In this document: positions 46,315 to 53,607 of the stretch, piece after piece | Position numbering within the stretch: position 1 is the first letter of the stretch | Layout: each line of letters begins with the position of its first letter | DNA from: Streptomyces albiflavescens | Lineage (GTDB): Bacteria; Actinomycetota; Actinomycetes; Streptomycetales; Streptomycetaceae | Assembly (NCBI RefSeq): GCF_014645835.1 | Contig: NZ_BMMM01000022.1 | Span: 1 to 64,000 of the forward strand | Reading direction: 5' to 3' | Length of the DNA: 64,000 bases | Made by a program: the position numbers and the translations under genes | Notes under the pieces: model-generated | The model's database searches: none | The model's input: the letters and a program-made list of their open reading frames with translations, nothing else | Told to the model about the DNA's origin: nothing

Positions 46315-47372
46315 CGGGCGGCCTCCGCGTCGGCTCCCTCGGACTCCGGCGTCAAGCCGAGTTCTGTCCGCGCCCGTTCGACCATCTGCCGGGCGTGGCG
46401 CAGCCCGATGCCCTCCAGTACGCGGGCCAGTTCGGCCAGGTCGGCGGCGGTCTCGGCGCGGTCACGGCCGAGGCGGGCCAGGGACTTGACGAGTCCGAGC
46501 CGGGACAGCGCCCGGCCGCGCGGCTCGCTCATCGCCTCGAACTCCGCGAGCGCCTGGGCGTAGACCTCGCGGGCCTGTTCGTAACGCCCGGCCCGGTAGA
46601 GGACGTTTCCGCGCATCTTGTGGTTGTAGGCGAGCGCGCCGGACAGGTTCATCGCGCGGCAGGACACCTCCGCCTCGCTCAGCAGATCCAGCGCGCGGTC
46701 CACGTCCTGGTCGCGTACGGAGACGATGTCCGCGAGGCCGCGCAGGGCCCAGGCGTGGCCGCGTCGGTCTTCGGCGCGCGCGGCGATCTCGGCCGCCTCC
46801 TCGAACATGGCGTACGCGGTGTCGTAGGCACCGGTGTTGCGGTGTATCTGCGCGATGCCCTCCAGGGCCCACACGGTGTGCCGGGCCTCGCCGCGCTTGC
46901 GCGCCTCGGCCAGGAGCTGTTCGTGCAGGGATGTCACGGCCGCGTAGTCGCCCTGGATGCGGCCGGTCTCCGCCATCCCCGCCAGGGAGTAGCCGCGGAC
47001 GACCACGTCGCCGGCCTGCCCGCCGAGTTCGGCGGCGAGGCGCAGCAGCCGCCACGCCAGCGGGAACGCGCCGCGCTGCCGGGCCAGCGTGCCGCCGCTC
47101 CACAGCGCCCACGCCATCGCACCGGTGTCCCCTGCCTCGCGGGCGGTGCGGTAGCTCGCCTTCCACGCCCGGTCGGCGTCCGCCACCTGCCCGAGGCGAC
47201 GGTGCGCCTCGGCGACCGCGAGACCCGAGCGGGCCGCCTCGGCCCGCGCCCCCGAGCGCTCGGCGGCGCGCAGTTGCTCGGTGCCGGCCGCGAGGACGTC
47301 GGTCAGCGAGGAGTTCACGGACAGGGTGGTCAAAGCGCCCTGGTACTCCGGGGCGAAGGCCTTGCCGTACAT
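46311..47372 (-). CDS. TPR-repeat cytoplasmic protein coupled to the polyprenyl synthase
   Basis: A 353-residue protein from the ATG at 47372, chosen for its GGAAAGG site. It consists of at least seven helix-turn-helix TPR-like units, for example GAMAWALWSGGTLARQRGAF, HTVWALEGIAQIHRNTGAYD and LAYNHKMRGNVLYRAGRYEQ. No signal peptide, membrane helix or enzymatic motif is visible, so it is a protein-interaction scaffold of unknown partner. Overlap with the polyprenyl synthase gene suggests a partner in isoprenoid metabolism. Its promoter region holds an unusual 13-bp-periodic GTATAC array. Confidence 0.78.
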   Translation of the reverse strand: MYGKAFAPEYQGALTTLSVNSSLTDVLAAGTEQLRAAERSGARAEAARSGLAVAEAHRRLGQVADADRAWKASYRTAREAGDTGAMAWALWSGGTLARQRGAFPLAWRLLRLAAELGGQAGDVVVRGYSLAGMAETGRIQGDYAAVTSLHEQLLAEARKRGEARHTVWALEGIAQIHRNTGAYDTAYAMFEEAAEIAARAEDRRGHAWALRGLADIVSVRDQDVDRALDLLSEAEVSCRAMNLSGALAYNHKMRGNVLYRAGRYEQAREVYAQALAEFEAMSEPRGRALSRLGLVKSLARLGRDRAETAADLAELARVLEGIGLRHARQMVERARTELGLTPESEGADAEAAR

Positions 47373-47472
47373 GTATGCCTTTCCGTCTGCCACCAGCCGG
47401 CCGCGATCACGCGTCGGCCGCCGGTCCGAGCTGTTCCTGGTTCCTGTCGGTCGGCGGCGTGTGACGACCCAG

Positions 47473-47517
47473 CTATACGCTCGGCGTATACATGGCGTGT
47501 ATACGCGGAGGGTATAG
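47473..47517. promoter_or_regulatory. array of four GTATAC-like hexamers at 13-bp spacing
   Basis: CTATAC (47473), GTATAC (47486), GTATAC (47499) and GTATAG (47512) recur at exactly 13-bp steps. The two inner copies lie in the arms CGTATACA and TGTATACG of a perfect 8-5-8 palindrome, and the outer copies are symmetric around the same centre (47495), giving an almost perfect 45-bp palindrome. It lies between the divergent TPR and phosphotransferase genes, about 100 bp upstream of the TPR start. It looks like a multi-dimer regulator binding site overlapping promoters. Confidence 0.72.
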
Positions 47518-47707
47518 TGCTCCGCATTTCCATCTGGAAATCCCTGGCTCACCACGGTGCCCACGCCGCCCACCCGTTGCCGATCAAGACGACGGCGGCG
47601 CCCGCAAGGTTGCCTGGTGTGACGAGGAGGCCAAAATCCGGTGCGCGGAAGCCCGAACGAGGCTCAGGATGGCGAAAGTTGACCTCTCCCACAGGAAGCA
47701 GGCGCCC

Positions 47708-48598
47708 ATGCCGTCAGGCCCGATGCACGCCCATGAGGCGCGGATCGACGACGCGCTCGTACGACGGCTGCTGGCCGCACAGTTCCCGAACTGGGCCGAC
47801 CTGCCGCTGAAGCGCGTCGAGTCGTCCGGAACCGTCAACGCCATCTACCGACTCGGCGCCGACCTGGCCGTACGCCTCCCCCGCATCCCGGAGGGCGCCG
47901 GCGACGTGGACAAGGAGTGGGAATGGCTGCCGCGGCTCGCGCCTCTGCTGCCGTTTGCCATTCCCGAGATTCTCGCCGTCGGTGCGCCCGGGGAGGGGTA
48001 TCCGTGGCCCTGGGCCGTGCTTCGCTGGCTCGACGGAGAGCTGCCCGTCTCCGGGCGCCTCACGGACGCCGGCGCGCTGGCCGCCGACCTCGGCGGGTTC
48101 GTCCGCGCGCTGCAGCAGGTCGACCTGCCCGGCGGGCCGCCCGCCTACCGGGGCGGGCCGCTGGCGAGCGTCGACGACGCCACGCGCTCCGCGATCGCCG
48201 AACTCCACGGCACGATCGACACGACGGCCGCGACCGCGGCCTGGGAGGCGGCGCTTCGCGCACCGCTGTGGACCGGCCCGCCCGCGTGGGTCCACTCGGA
48301 CCTGATGCCGATGAACCTCCTCACCCGCCAGGGCTGTCTCACCGCCGTCCTCGACTTCGGCACCGTCGGCACCGGCGACCCCGCGTGCGACCTCATCGCC
48401 GCCTGGAATCTCCTCCCCGCCGAGGTGCGGCCCACCTTCCGGCACGCGGTGGGCACGGACGACGCGACATGGGCTCGCGGGCGCGGTTGGGCCCTGTCCA
48501 TGGCACTGCTCCAACTCCCCTACTACCGCACGACGAATCCCGCGATCGCCGCCAATGCCGAGCATGTGATCCGCGAGGTCCTGGGCGATCTCGACTAG
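47708..48598 (+). CDS. aminoglycoside phosphotransferase-family kinase
   Basis: A 296-residue APH/choline-kinase fold protein from the ATG at 47708, which has an AGGAAGCAGG site. The catalytic loop WVHSDLMPMNLL contains the His-x-Asp and Asn, and VLDFGTVGTGDPACDLI carries the metal-binding Asp. LAVRLPRIPEGAGDVDKEW includes the N-lobe ATP-binding region, with Arg in place of the usual Lys (AVRLP), a feature of the macrolide-kinase-like branch (Mph). Whether it confers resistance or has a housekeeping small-molecule substrate cannot be told. Divergent from the TPR gene across the GTATAC array. Confidence 0.85.
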   Translation: MPSGPMHAHEARIDDALVRRLLAAQFPNWADLPLKRVESSGTVNAIYRLGADLAVRLPRIPEGAGDVDKEWEWLPRLAPLLPFAIPEILAVGAPGEGYPWPWAVLRWLDGELPVSGRLTDAGALAADLGGFVRALQQVDLPGGPPAYRGGPLASVDDATRSAIAELHGTIDTTAATAAWEAALRAPLWTGPPAWVHSDLMPMNLLTRQGCLTAVLDFGTVGTGDPACDLIAAWNLLPAEVRPTFRHAVGTDDATWARGRGWALSMALLQLPYYRTTNPAIAANAEHVIREVLGDLD

Positions 48599-48654
48599 GT
48601 CGTGTCCGCGAAGTCCGTCGGCCGGTGGCCGGTTGGTTCGTGCTGCGTCATCAT

Positions 48655-48709
48655 GAGCCGACATCGCCATGACGGGGAGCAGGAGCCGACATCTCCCCGC
48701 GGGGAGCAG
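48655..48709. repeat. two tandem 27/28-bp repeats upstream of a small gene
   Basis: Both units begin GAGCCGACATC and end GGGGAGCAG (48655-48682 and 48683-48709), differing only in the 7-8 central bases. They abut directly. The second unit contains the palindrome CTCCCCGCGGGGAG. They lie 26 bp upstream of the GTG at 48736. Confidence 0.7.
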
Positions 48710-48735
48710 AAACGGATGGAAGGCGCCTCTGTCCC

Positions 48736-49263
48736 GTGAGTGACCACGCCATCTTCCGTGAGCTCGTCGAGGAGGGCTTGGACGACTGGGTCCCGGTGGA
48801 CCAGCTGCTCGCTCTTGCCGAGGACGTCGCGCACGACCGGGGCGCGGACTTCCGTGACGTCGGGGTCGAGCTGCTGCGGCGGCTGCTCGACAGCGGGCTG
48901 ATGGCCGTCGGCGATCTCGGCGAAAGTGGATTCGAGGCCTGGCCGGAGACCGGCGACGAACTCCTGGCCAAGGCGATCAGGGTGCTCGACGGCTTCGACC
49001 GGAATCCACAGGGCGGCGCATACTGGCTGGCCAACACGCCGAGGGGCGATGCCGCGGCCTCGGGTCGGGTCGGGTCGGGTGGAGTCCTAGGACTCCACGA
49101 GTGCCTGAGTGCCGAGCACGCCGAGGAGTTCGAGGCGTTCGGCGTCCTCGGTGTCGGGCTCGGCGGTGTAGATCATGATGCGCAGGTCGCTGCCGGCGAC
49201 GCTCAGCACGTCGCAGTCGAGCGTCAAGGGGCCCACCTGCGGGTGATGAACGGTCTTGCGTGA
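48736..49263 (+). CDS. small conserved protein with a probable read-through C-terminus
   Basis: The first ~105 residues (SDHAIFRELVEEGLDDWVPV ... GAYWLANTPRG) resemble small Streptomyces proteins of unknown function that I recall ending near NTP-x-G. After that the frame crosses four CGGGT repeats and a 20-bp palindrome and runs 177 bp antisense into the XRE regulator gene, giving 175 residues in total. The late part has no coding character of its own. A TAG exists in the neighbouring frame at 49088, inside the palindrome. A loss of the original stop by repeat slippage is likely. The GTG start has only a weak ribosome site. Confidence 0.5.
   Translation: MSDHAIFRELVEEGLDDWVPVDQLLALAEDVAHDRGADFRDVGVELLRRLLDSGLMAVGDLGESGFEAWPETGDELLAKAIRVLDGFDRNPQGGAYWLANTPRGDAAASGRVGSGGVLGLHECLSAEHAEEFEAFGVLGVGLGGVDHDAQVAAGDAQHVAVERQGAHLRVMNGLA
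49060..49098. repeat. CGGGT pentanucleotide repeat followed by a 20-bp perfect palindrome
   Basis: Four CGGGT units (49061-49080) run directly into GTGGAGTCCTAGGACTCCAC (49079-49098), a perfect palindrome that includes the TAG stop of the minus-strand XRE gene. The palindrome can act as a bidirectional terminator; the pentamer run is slippage-prone and can change the frame of the plus-strand gene. Confidence 0.75.
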
Positions 49264-49929
49264 CGCCTCATGCCGGCCCACCGCTCCGGAATCCCACAGC
49301 TCGGCGAACCGGTCGCTGTTCGCCCGCAGTTCCGCGATCAGGCGCCGCAACCGCTCGTCCGCCGGATACTGGCTCGCGGTCGCACGCAGGTCGCCCACAA
49401 GCGCGGCCTCGAACGCGCGCTGGGCCTCGGGAGAGCGGCGGACGCGGCTGCCCGGTCCGACGAAGTTCCGCCAGATCCCGTTGCGCTCGTTGCCGCGCCA
49501 ACTGGAGGGATCGTCCATCAATGCCGCGTACAGCGGGTTGACCAGCAGCAGCGTCCAGGCCGCGTCGTAGACCGCGACGGGTGTCCCGGCCAGCCTGTCC
49601 AACAGCCGTTGGACGCTCGGCGTGATGTGGGCGGGCACCGAGTCCCGTCCCGGCGGGACGAGCCCGGCGACTTGGAAGAGGTGCGCACGCTCTCCCGCGG
49701 ACAGCCGCAGAGCTCGGCCCAGCGCCTCGACGACCTGCTCCGACGGGTTGGTCGCCCGGCCCTGTTCGAGGCGGGTGATGTAGTCGACCGAGATCCCGGC
49801 CAGCAGGGCCAGCTCCTCACGGCGCAGCCCGGCCGCGCGCCGGTGGCCGCCCGCGGGCAACCCGGCCGCTTCAGGAGAGACCCGGTCGCGCCAGCGCCGT
49901 ACCGTCTGCCCGAACTCCGTACTCGCCAT
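49087..49929 (-). CDS. XRE-family regulator with MmyB-like ligand domain
   Basis: A 280-residue regulator from the ATG at 49929 (MASTEFGQTVRRW). The N-terminal lambda-repressor-type helix-turn-helix is in LRREELALLAGISVDYITRL (about 35-54). The C-terminal MmyB-like PAS-fold domain (about 95-270) has VYDAAWTLLLVNPLYAALM and FVGPGSRVRR, the usual ligand-binding region. In Streptomyces these regulators typically sit beside an SDR gene that they control, as here. The divergent spacer has a TCCCA-type dyad. Fatty-acid binding has been shown for the prototype MmyB; that is family knowledge. Confidence 0.9.
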   Translation of the reverse strand: MASTEFGQTVRRWRDRVSPEAAGLPAGGHRRAAGLRREELALLAGISVDYITRLEQGRATNPSEQVVEALGRALRLSAGERAHLFQVAGLVPPGRDSVPAHITPSVQRLLDRLAGTPVAVYDAAWTLLLVNPLYAALMDDPSSWRGNERNGIWRNFVGPGSRVRRSPEAQRAFEAALVGDLRATASQYPADERLRRLIAELRANSDRFAELWDSGAVGRHEASRKTVHHPQVGPLTLDCDVLSVAGSDLRIMIYTAEPDTEDAERLELLGVLGTQALVES

Positions 49930-49973
49930 GCCACCACTGTGCACCGCCGGGCGAGGACATGCCTGGTACTGAC

Positions 49974-49993
49974 AGTCCCAGGAAGGTGGGACT
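49974..49993. promoter_or_regulatory. dyad in the XRE-SDR intergenic region, probable operator
   Basis: AGTCCCA (49974-49980) and TGGGACT (49987-49993) form a perfect 7-6-7 inverted repeat midway between the divergent XRE regulator and SDR genes. It is the only strong dyad in the 101-bp spacer. Confidence 0.65.
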
Positions 49994-50030
49994 CCTGGCT
50001 GACCGCGCCGACGGCGCGGAACCTGGAGGC

Positions 50031-50738
50031 ATGACTACGACACTGATCACCGGAGCGAACAAGGGTCTCGGCTTCGAGACCGCACGCCGACTCGTCGCGG
50101 CGGGCCACACCGTCTACCTGGGCAGCCGGGACCCCGAGCGCGGGCACCGGGCCGCCGAACAGCTGGGGGCGCGGTTGGTCGTCCTCGACGTCACCGACGA
50201 CGCGTCCGTCGCCGCCGCGGCGAAGACCGTCGAGGCCGACGGCGGCCTCGACGTACTGATCAACAATGCCGGTGTCGAACAGCGCGGTGCGGGGAACACC
50301 GTGATCGGCGCGGCGGACGTGACCGCCGCGATGATGCGGGACGTGTTCGAGACGAACGTCTTCGGCGTCGTCCGTGTCACCCACGCGTTCCTGCCACTGC
50401 TGCAGCGGTCCGCCGCCCCGGTCGTGGTGAACGTGAGCAGCGGCCTGGGCTCGATGGCCCACGTCACCGACCCCGCCGCCCCGGCGTACGCCTACCCGGG
50501 CGTCGCCTATCCGGCGTCGAAGACCACGGTCAACATGATCACCGTGCAGTATGCGAAGGCATTCCCGGCCATGCGGATCAACGCGGTCGAGCCCGGCTAC
50601 ACGGCGACCGACCTGAACGGCCGCACGGGGACCCAGACCGTCGAGGAGGGCGCCGAGATCATCGTCCGTATGGCGCAGATCGGCCCCGACGGACCCACTG
50701 GAGGCTACTTCGACGCCGAAGGACCGCTTCCCTGGTGA
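50031..50738 (+). CDS. short-chain dehydrogenase/reductase, target of the adjacent XRE regulator
   Basis: A 235-residue SDR from the ATG at 50031 with a GGAGG site. TLITGANKGLGFETARRL is the NADP(H)-binding TGxxxGxG motif, LINNAGVEQ the structural NNAG motif, and the Ser in NVSSG with Y-x-x-x-K in VAYPASKTTV form the catalytic set. EPGYTATDLNG is the usual post-catalytic motif. Reduces an unknown carbonyl substrate. It is divergent from the XRE/MmyB regulator, a very common pairing in Streptomyces. Confidence 0.9.
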   Translation: MTTTLITGANKGLGFETARRLVAAGHTVYLGSRDPERGHRAAEQLGARLVVLDVTDDASVAAAAKTVEADGGLDVLINNAGVEQRGAGNTVIGAADVTAAMMRDVFETNVFGVVRVTHAFLPLLQRSAAPVVVNVSSGLGSMAHVTDPAAPAYAYPGVAYPASKTTVNMITVQYAKAFPAMRINAVEPGYTATDLNGRTGTQTVEEGAEIIVRMAQIGPDGPTGGYFDAEGPLPW

Positions 50739-50796
50739 GCGAGGCGGCCATCACGCCTATGGAACACATATTCGATTCCAGGGGTACGCTGGTCGC

Positions 50797-51423
50797 ATGG
50801 CCATGCACCTCCAGGGTTCGCTCTTCGACCAGACCGACGAGGTCTGTCTCGGTCCGCTGAACGGACTGCGCCGCACCGCGCTGGGCGACGGAGCCTGGAT
50901 CGACCTGCTCCCCGGGTGGCTCGGCGGGGCGGACGCGCTCTTCGCCCGGCTCGCGGCCGAGGTGCCGTGGCGGGCGGAGCAGCGGCAGATGTACGAGCAC
51001 ACGGTGGACGTACCGCGGCTGCTCGCCTACTACCGCGCCGGTGATCTACTGCCGCATCCGATCCTGGACGAGGCACGCGACGCGCTGTCCGCGCGCTACG
51101 CCGCCGAGCTCGGTGAACCGTTCACCACGGCAGGGCTCTGCTACTACCGGGACGGCCGGGACAGCGTGGCCTGGCACGGTGACCGGATCGGCAGGGGCGC
51201 GCGCGAGGACACCATGGTCGCCATCCTGTCGGTCGGCGCCCCGCGCGATCTGCTGCTGCGCCCGCGCGGGGGCGGCGACACCGTGCGGCGCCCCCTCGGA
51301 CACGGCGACCTGATCGTGATGGGCGGCTCCTGCCAGCGCACTTGGGAGCACTCCATCCCCAAGTCGGCGCGGGCGGCGGGTCCGCGGATCAGCATTCAGT
51401 TCCGGCCGCACGGGGTGAACTGA
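50797..51423 (+). CDS. AlkB-like 2-oxoglutarate/Fe(II) dioxygenase
   Basis: A 208-residue dioxygenase. The iron ligands His127 and Asp129 are in VAWHGD and the distal His185 is in RTWEHSIPK; the 2-oxoglutarate-binding Arg is in PRISIQFRP. FTTAGLCYYRDGRDSVAWH is typical of AlkB-family proteins, which reverse alkylation damage on DNA or RNA. The N-terminal part (LFDQTDEVCLGPL) is the nucleotide-recognition lid region. It starts 58 bp after the SDR gene on the same strand, with no obvious link to it. Confidence 0.88.
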   Translation: MAMHLQGSLFDQTDEVCLGPLNGLRRTALGDGAWIDLLPGWLGGADALFARLAAEVPWRAEQRQMYEHTVDVPRLLAYYRAGDLLPHPILDEARDALSARYAAELGEPFTTAGLCYYRDGRDSVAWHGDRIGRGAREDTMVAILSVGAPRDLLLRPRGGGDTVRRPLGHGDLIVMGGSCQRTWEHSIPKSARAAGPRISIQFRPHGVN

Positions 51424-51465
51424 GTCCGGCCACGTTGGGGTGCCGTCGGTCGCGCTGTCCTCGGC

Positions 51466-52065
51466 TCACGGCGTGAGCTGCGCCTGCACCGTCGGGGCGT
51501 ACCGGTCGACGATGTCCTCGATCGCGGTGGCGCGCAGGCGCGTGCCGCGGGCGATGCCGTACATCACGCCGAGGCCGAGCAGGGTGCTGACGGCGAGTTC
51601 GGCACGCAGGCCGGCCTGGGGGCCGCTGAGGCGCTCGGCGAGGCGGTCGCTGACCTGGGCGCGGAAGTTGGTGCGCAATATGTCGCCCTGCTCGCCCTGA
51701 ATCGGGGCGAAGACGATCCGCAGGATGGGATCGGCGCCGCGCTGCGTCTGGCCCTCCAGCAGATGGCGGACCATGTGGCGGCCGAGGTCCTCCACCGGCG
51801 CGTCCAGCAGAGCCTCGGCATCGGACTCGAAGGACATGACCCGAGCGAACAGCGCATCCTTGTTGCCGAAGTACTTCAGGATCAGCGGCGCGCTCACCCC
51901 CGCCCGGTCGGCGACGGCCTTGAGGGTGATGTCCGCGTGGGCGTGCCGGGCCAGCAGATGGCGGGCCGCGAGCAGGATGGCCGCCTTCGTCGCCTCGGCG
52001 TCACGCCGCGGTGGGGCGGCAGGCGGTGTCGTGAGTCCGGGGTGCGGGGTGGTCACGGTGCTCAT
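51466..52065 (-). CDS. TetR-family repressor of the adjacent MFS exporter
   Basis: A 199-residue regulator. After about 20 flexible residues, the helix-turn-helix region begins ATKAAILLAARHLLARHAHA, followed by ITLKAVADRAGVSAPLILKY. The C-terminal ligand domain is helical (about 75-195). Its ATG overlaps the stop of the MFS gene (ATGA), so it is second in a two-gene operon. Two tandem GGTGAAT-type dyads upstream of the MFS gene are its likely operators, giving negative feedback on the pair. Confidence 0.9.
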   Translation of the reverse strand: MSTVTTPHPGLTTPPAAPPRRDAEATKAAILLAARHLLARHAHADITLKAVADRAGVSAPLILKYFGNKDALFARVMSFESDAEALLDAPVEDLGRHMVRHLLEGQTQRGADPILRIVFAPIQGEQGDILRTNFRAQVSDRLAERLSGPQAGLRAELAVSTLLGLGVMYGIARGTRLRATAIEDIVDRYAPTVQAQLTP

Positions 52066-53507
52066 GCTCCTTCGAGGGCCTCGTCACGGGGCACTCCGGT
52101 GCGCCCGACGGCCCCTCGGGTGTCGGGCGAGGCGGGGTCGGCGGGTATCGAGAGGGCAGCGGCGCAAGCCACCAGTGCGACCGTACCCGCCATGGCGAAG
52201 GCCAGCAGATAGCCGTGCAGCGTGGGCAGCGGGGCGCCGCCGACGAGGCTCGTGTGGTGGACCAGGACGGCGGCCACGGCGGCGCTGCACACGGCCTGGC
52301 CGATGGTGCGCATCAGAACGTTGACGCCGTTGGCCGACGCGGTCTGTCCGGCGGGCACGGCGCGCAGGATCAGGGTGGGCAGGGCGGAGTAGGCGAGGGT
52401 CGTGCCGATCGCGCAGACCGTGGCCCCCAGGATGATCAGCCACAGCTCGCGGCTGTCCAGGATGCGTATGACATAGCCGAGAGCGATGATCGCGGTCCCG
52501 AGCGCCAGCGTCACGCGGGGGCCGCGGGCGGCCGAGATGCGCGCCGAAACGGGCGAAAGGAACAGCATGGTGACGCCGCCGGGCAGCAGACACAGGCCGG
52601 TCGCCACGATGGACAGCCCGAGCCCGTAGCCGCTCTCCTTCGGCGCCTGCACCAGCTGCGCGGTCACCAGGGAGTTCCCGTAGAAGGCGAAGCCCGTCAG
52701 GAGTGCGGCGACGTGCGGCAGGGCGACCCGCGGCCGGGCGGCCAACTTCAAGTCGACCAGCGGCCGTTCGGTACGCCGCTGCTGTATCCACCACAGGGTC
52801 ATGATGACGACGCAGGCCACGAACAGGCCCAGGATCCGGGGGCTGCCCCAACCCCAGGTACCGCCCTGAGACACCCCCAGCAGCAGGCATACGAGCCCCG
52901 CCGCCAGGCCCATCGCGCCCACTGTGTCGAAGCGGCCCGGCTCGCGGACGGGCGACTCGCGCACCGCCCACCACGCCAGCGCGAGGCCGACGGCACCGAG
53001 CACCGTCGTCGCCCAGAACATGACGTGCCAGTTGGCGTACTGGACGATCAGCGCGGCGAGCGGCAGGCCGAGGGCGGCGCCAATACCCACGGTGGAGCTC
53101 ATCAGCGCCACGGCGGAACCCGTGCGCTCCGGAGGCAGTTCGTCCCGCAGGATACTGATCGACAGCGGTACGACGGCGGCCGCCGCGCCCTGCAGGGCCC
53201 GCGCCGCGATGAGCACACCGATGTCCGACGTGAGGGCGCACAGCAGCGAGCCCACCGTCATCAGCCCGAGTGCCATCAGCAGCACGCGCCGCTTCCCGTA
53301 CATGTCCCCCGCGCGTCCCAGCACGGGCGTGAGCACCGCTCCGGACAGCAGCGTCGCCGTCACCATCCAGGAGACCGCGCTCGCCGAGGCGCCCGTCAGC
53401 CGTGGCAGGTCCGGCAGCAACGGCACCACCACGGTCTGCATGACAGCCATGAGGATCCCTCCGAACGCCAGAACAGGGACTGCCAGCCGGTCGCGCAGGG
53501 CCGCCAT
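52062..53507 (-). CDS. DHA2-family (14-helix) MFS drug exporter
   Basis: A 481-residue exporter from the ATG at 53507, chosen for its GGAG site; earlier ATGs at 53528 and 53549 lack one and the latter lies in the operator. About 14 hydrophobic helices are visible. LGRAGDMYGKRRVLL is motif A, ALQGAAAAVVPLSISILRDE motif B, and GAALGLPLAALIVQYANWHVMFW covers motif C and the following region characteristic of DHA2 transporters. It exports drugs or secondary metabolites by proton antiport. It is co-transcribed with and repressed by the TetR gene that follows. Confidence 0.9.
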   Translation of the reverse strand: MAALRDRLAVPVLAFGGILMAVMQTVVVPLLPDLPRLTGASASAVSWMVTATLLSGAVLTPVLGRAGDMYGKRRVLLMALGLMTVGSLLCALTSDIGVLIAARALQGAAAAVVPLSISILRDELPPERTGSAVALMSSTVGIGAALGLPLAALIVQYANWHVMFWATTVLGAVGLALAWWAVRESPVREPGRFDTVGAMGLAAGLVCLLLGVSQGGTWGWGSPRILGLFVACVVIMTLWWIQQRRTERPLVDLKLAARPRVALPHVAALLTGFAFYGNSLVTAQLVQAPKESGYGLGLSIVATGLCLLPGGVTMLFLSPVSARISAARGPRVTLALGTAIIALGYVIRILDSRELWLIILGATVCAIGTTLAYSALPTLILRAVPAGQTASANGVNVLMRTIGQAVCSAAVAAVLVHHTSLVGGAPLPTLHGYLLAFAMAGTVALVACAAALSIPADPASPDTRGAVGRTGVPRDEALEGA

Positions 53508-53536
53508 GAATGCTCCAGAAGTCGACATGAAAAAGT

Positions 53537-53578
53537 GGGTGAATGACAATTCACCCTATCGGTGAATCATCATTCACC
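53537..53578. promoter_or_regulatory. two tandem TetR operators upstream of the MFS exporter
   Basis: Site one is GGGTGAAT-GACA-ATTCACCC (53537-53556), a perfect 8-4-8 palindrome; site two is GGTGAAT-CATC-ATTCACC (53561-53578), a 7-4-7 palindrome of the same arms. They are separated by 4 bp and end 30 bp upstream of the MFS start, a pattern typical of TetR binding as two dimers. Confidence 0.85.
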
Positions 53579-53607
53579 CAAAGCGCCGTCGACCCGTCGC
53601 CGGACGG

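Noticed and set aside
47230..47275. A GAGCGCTC palindrome inside the TPR gene resembling the LacI-type operator
   Set aside because: It is within coding sequence, away from any promoter, and has different flanks (CCGAGCGCTCGG). I take it as chance.
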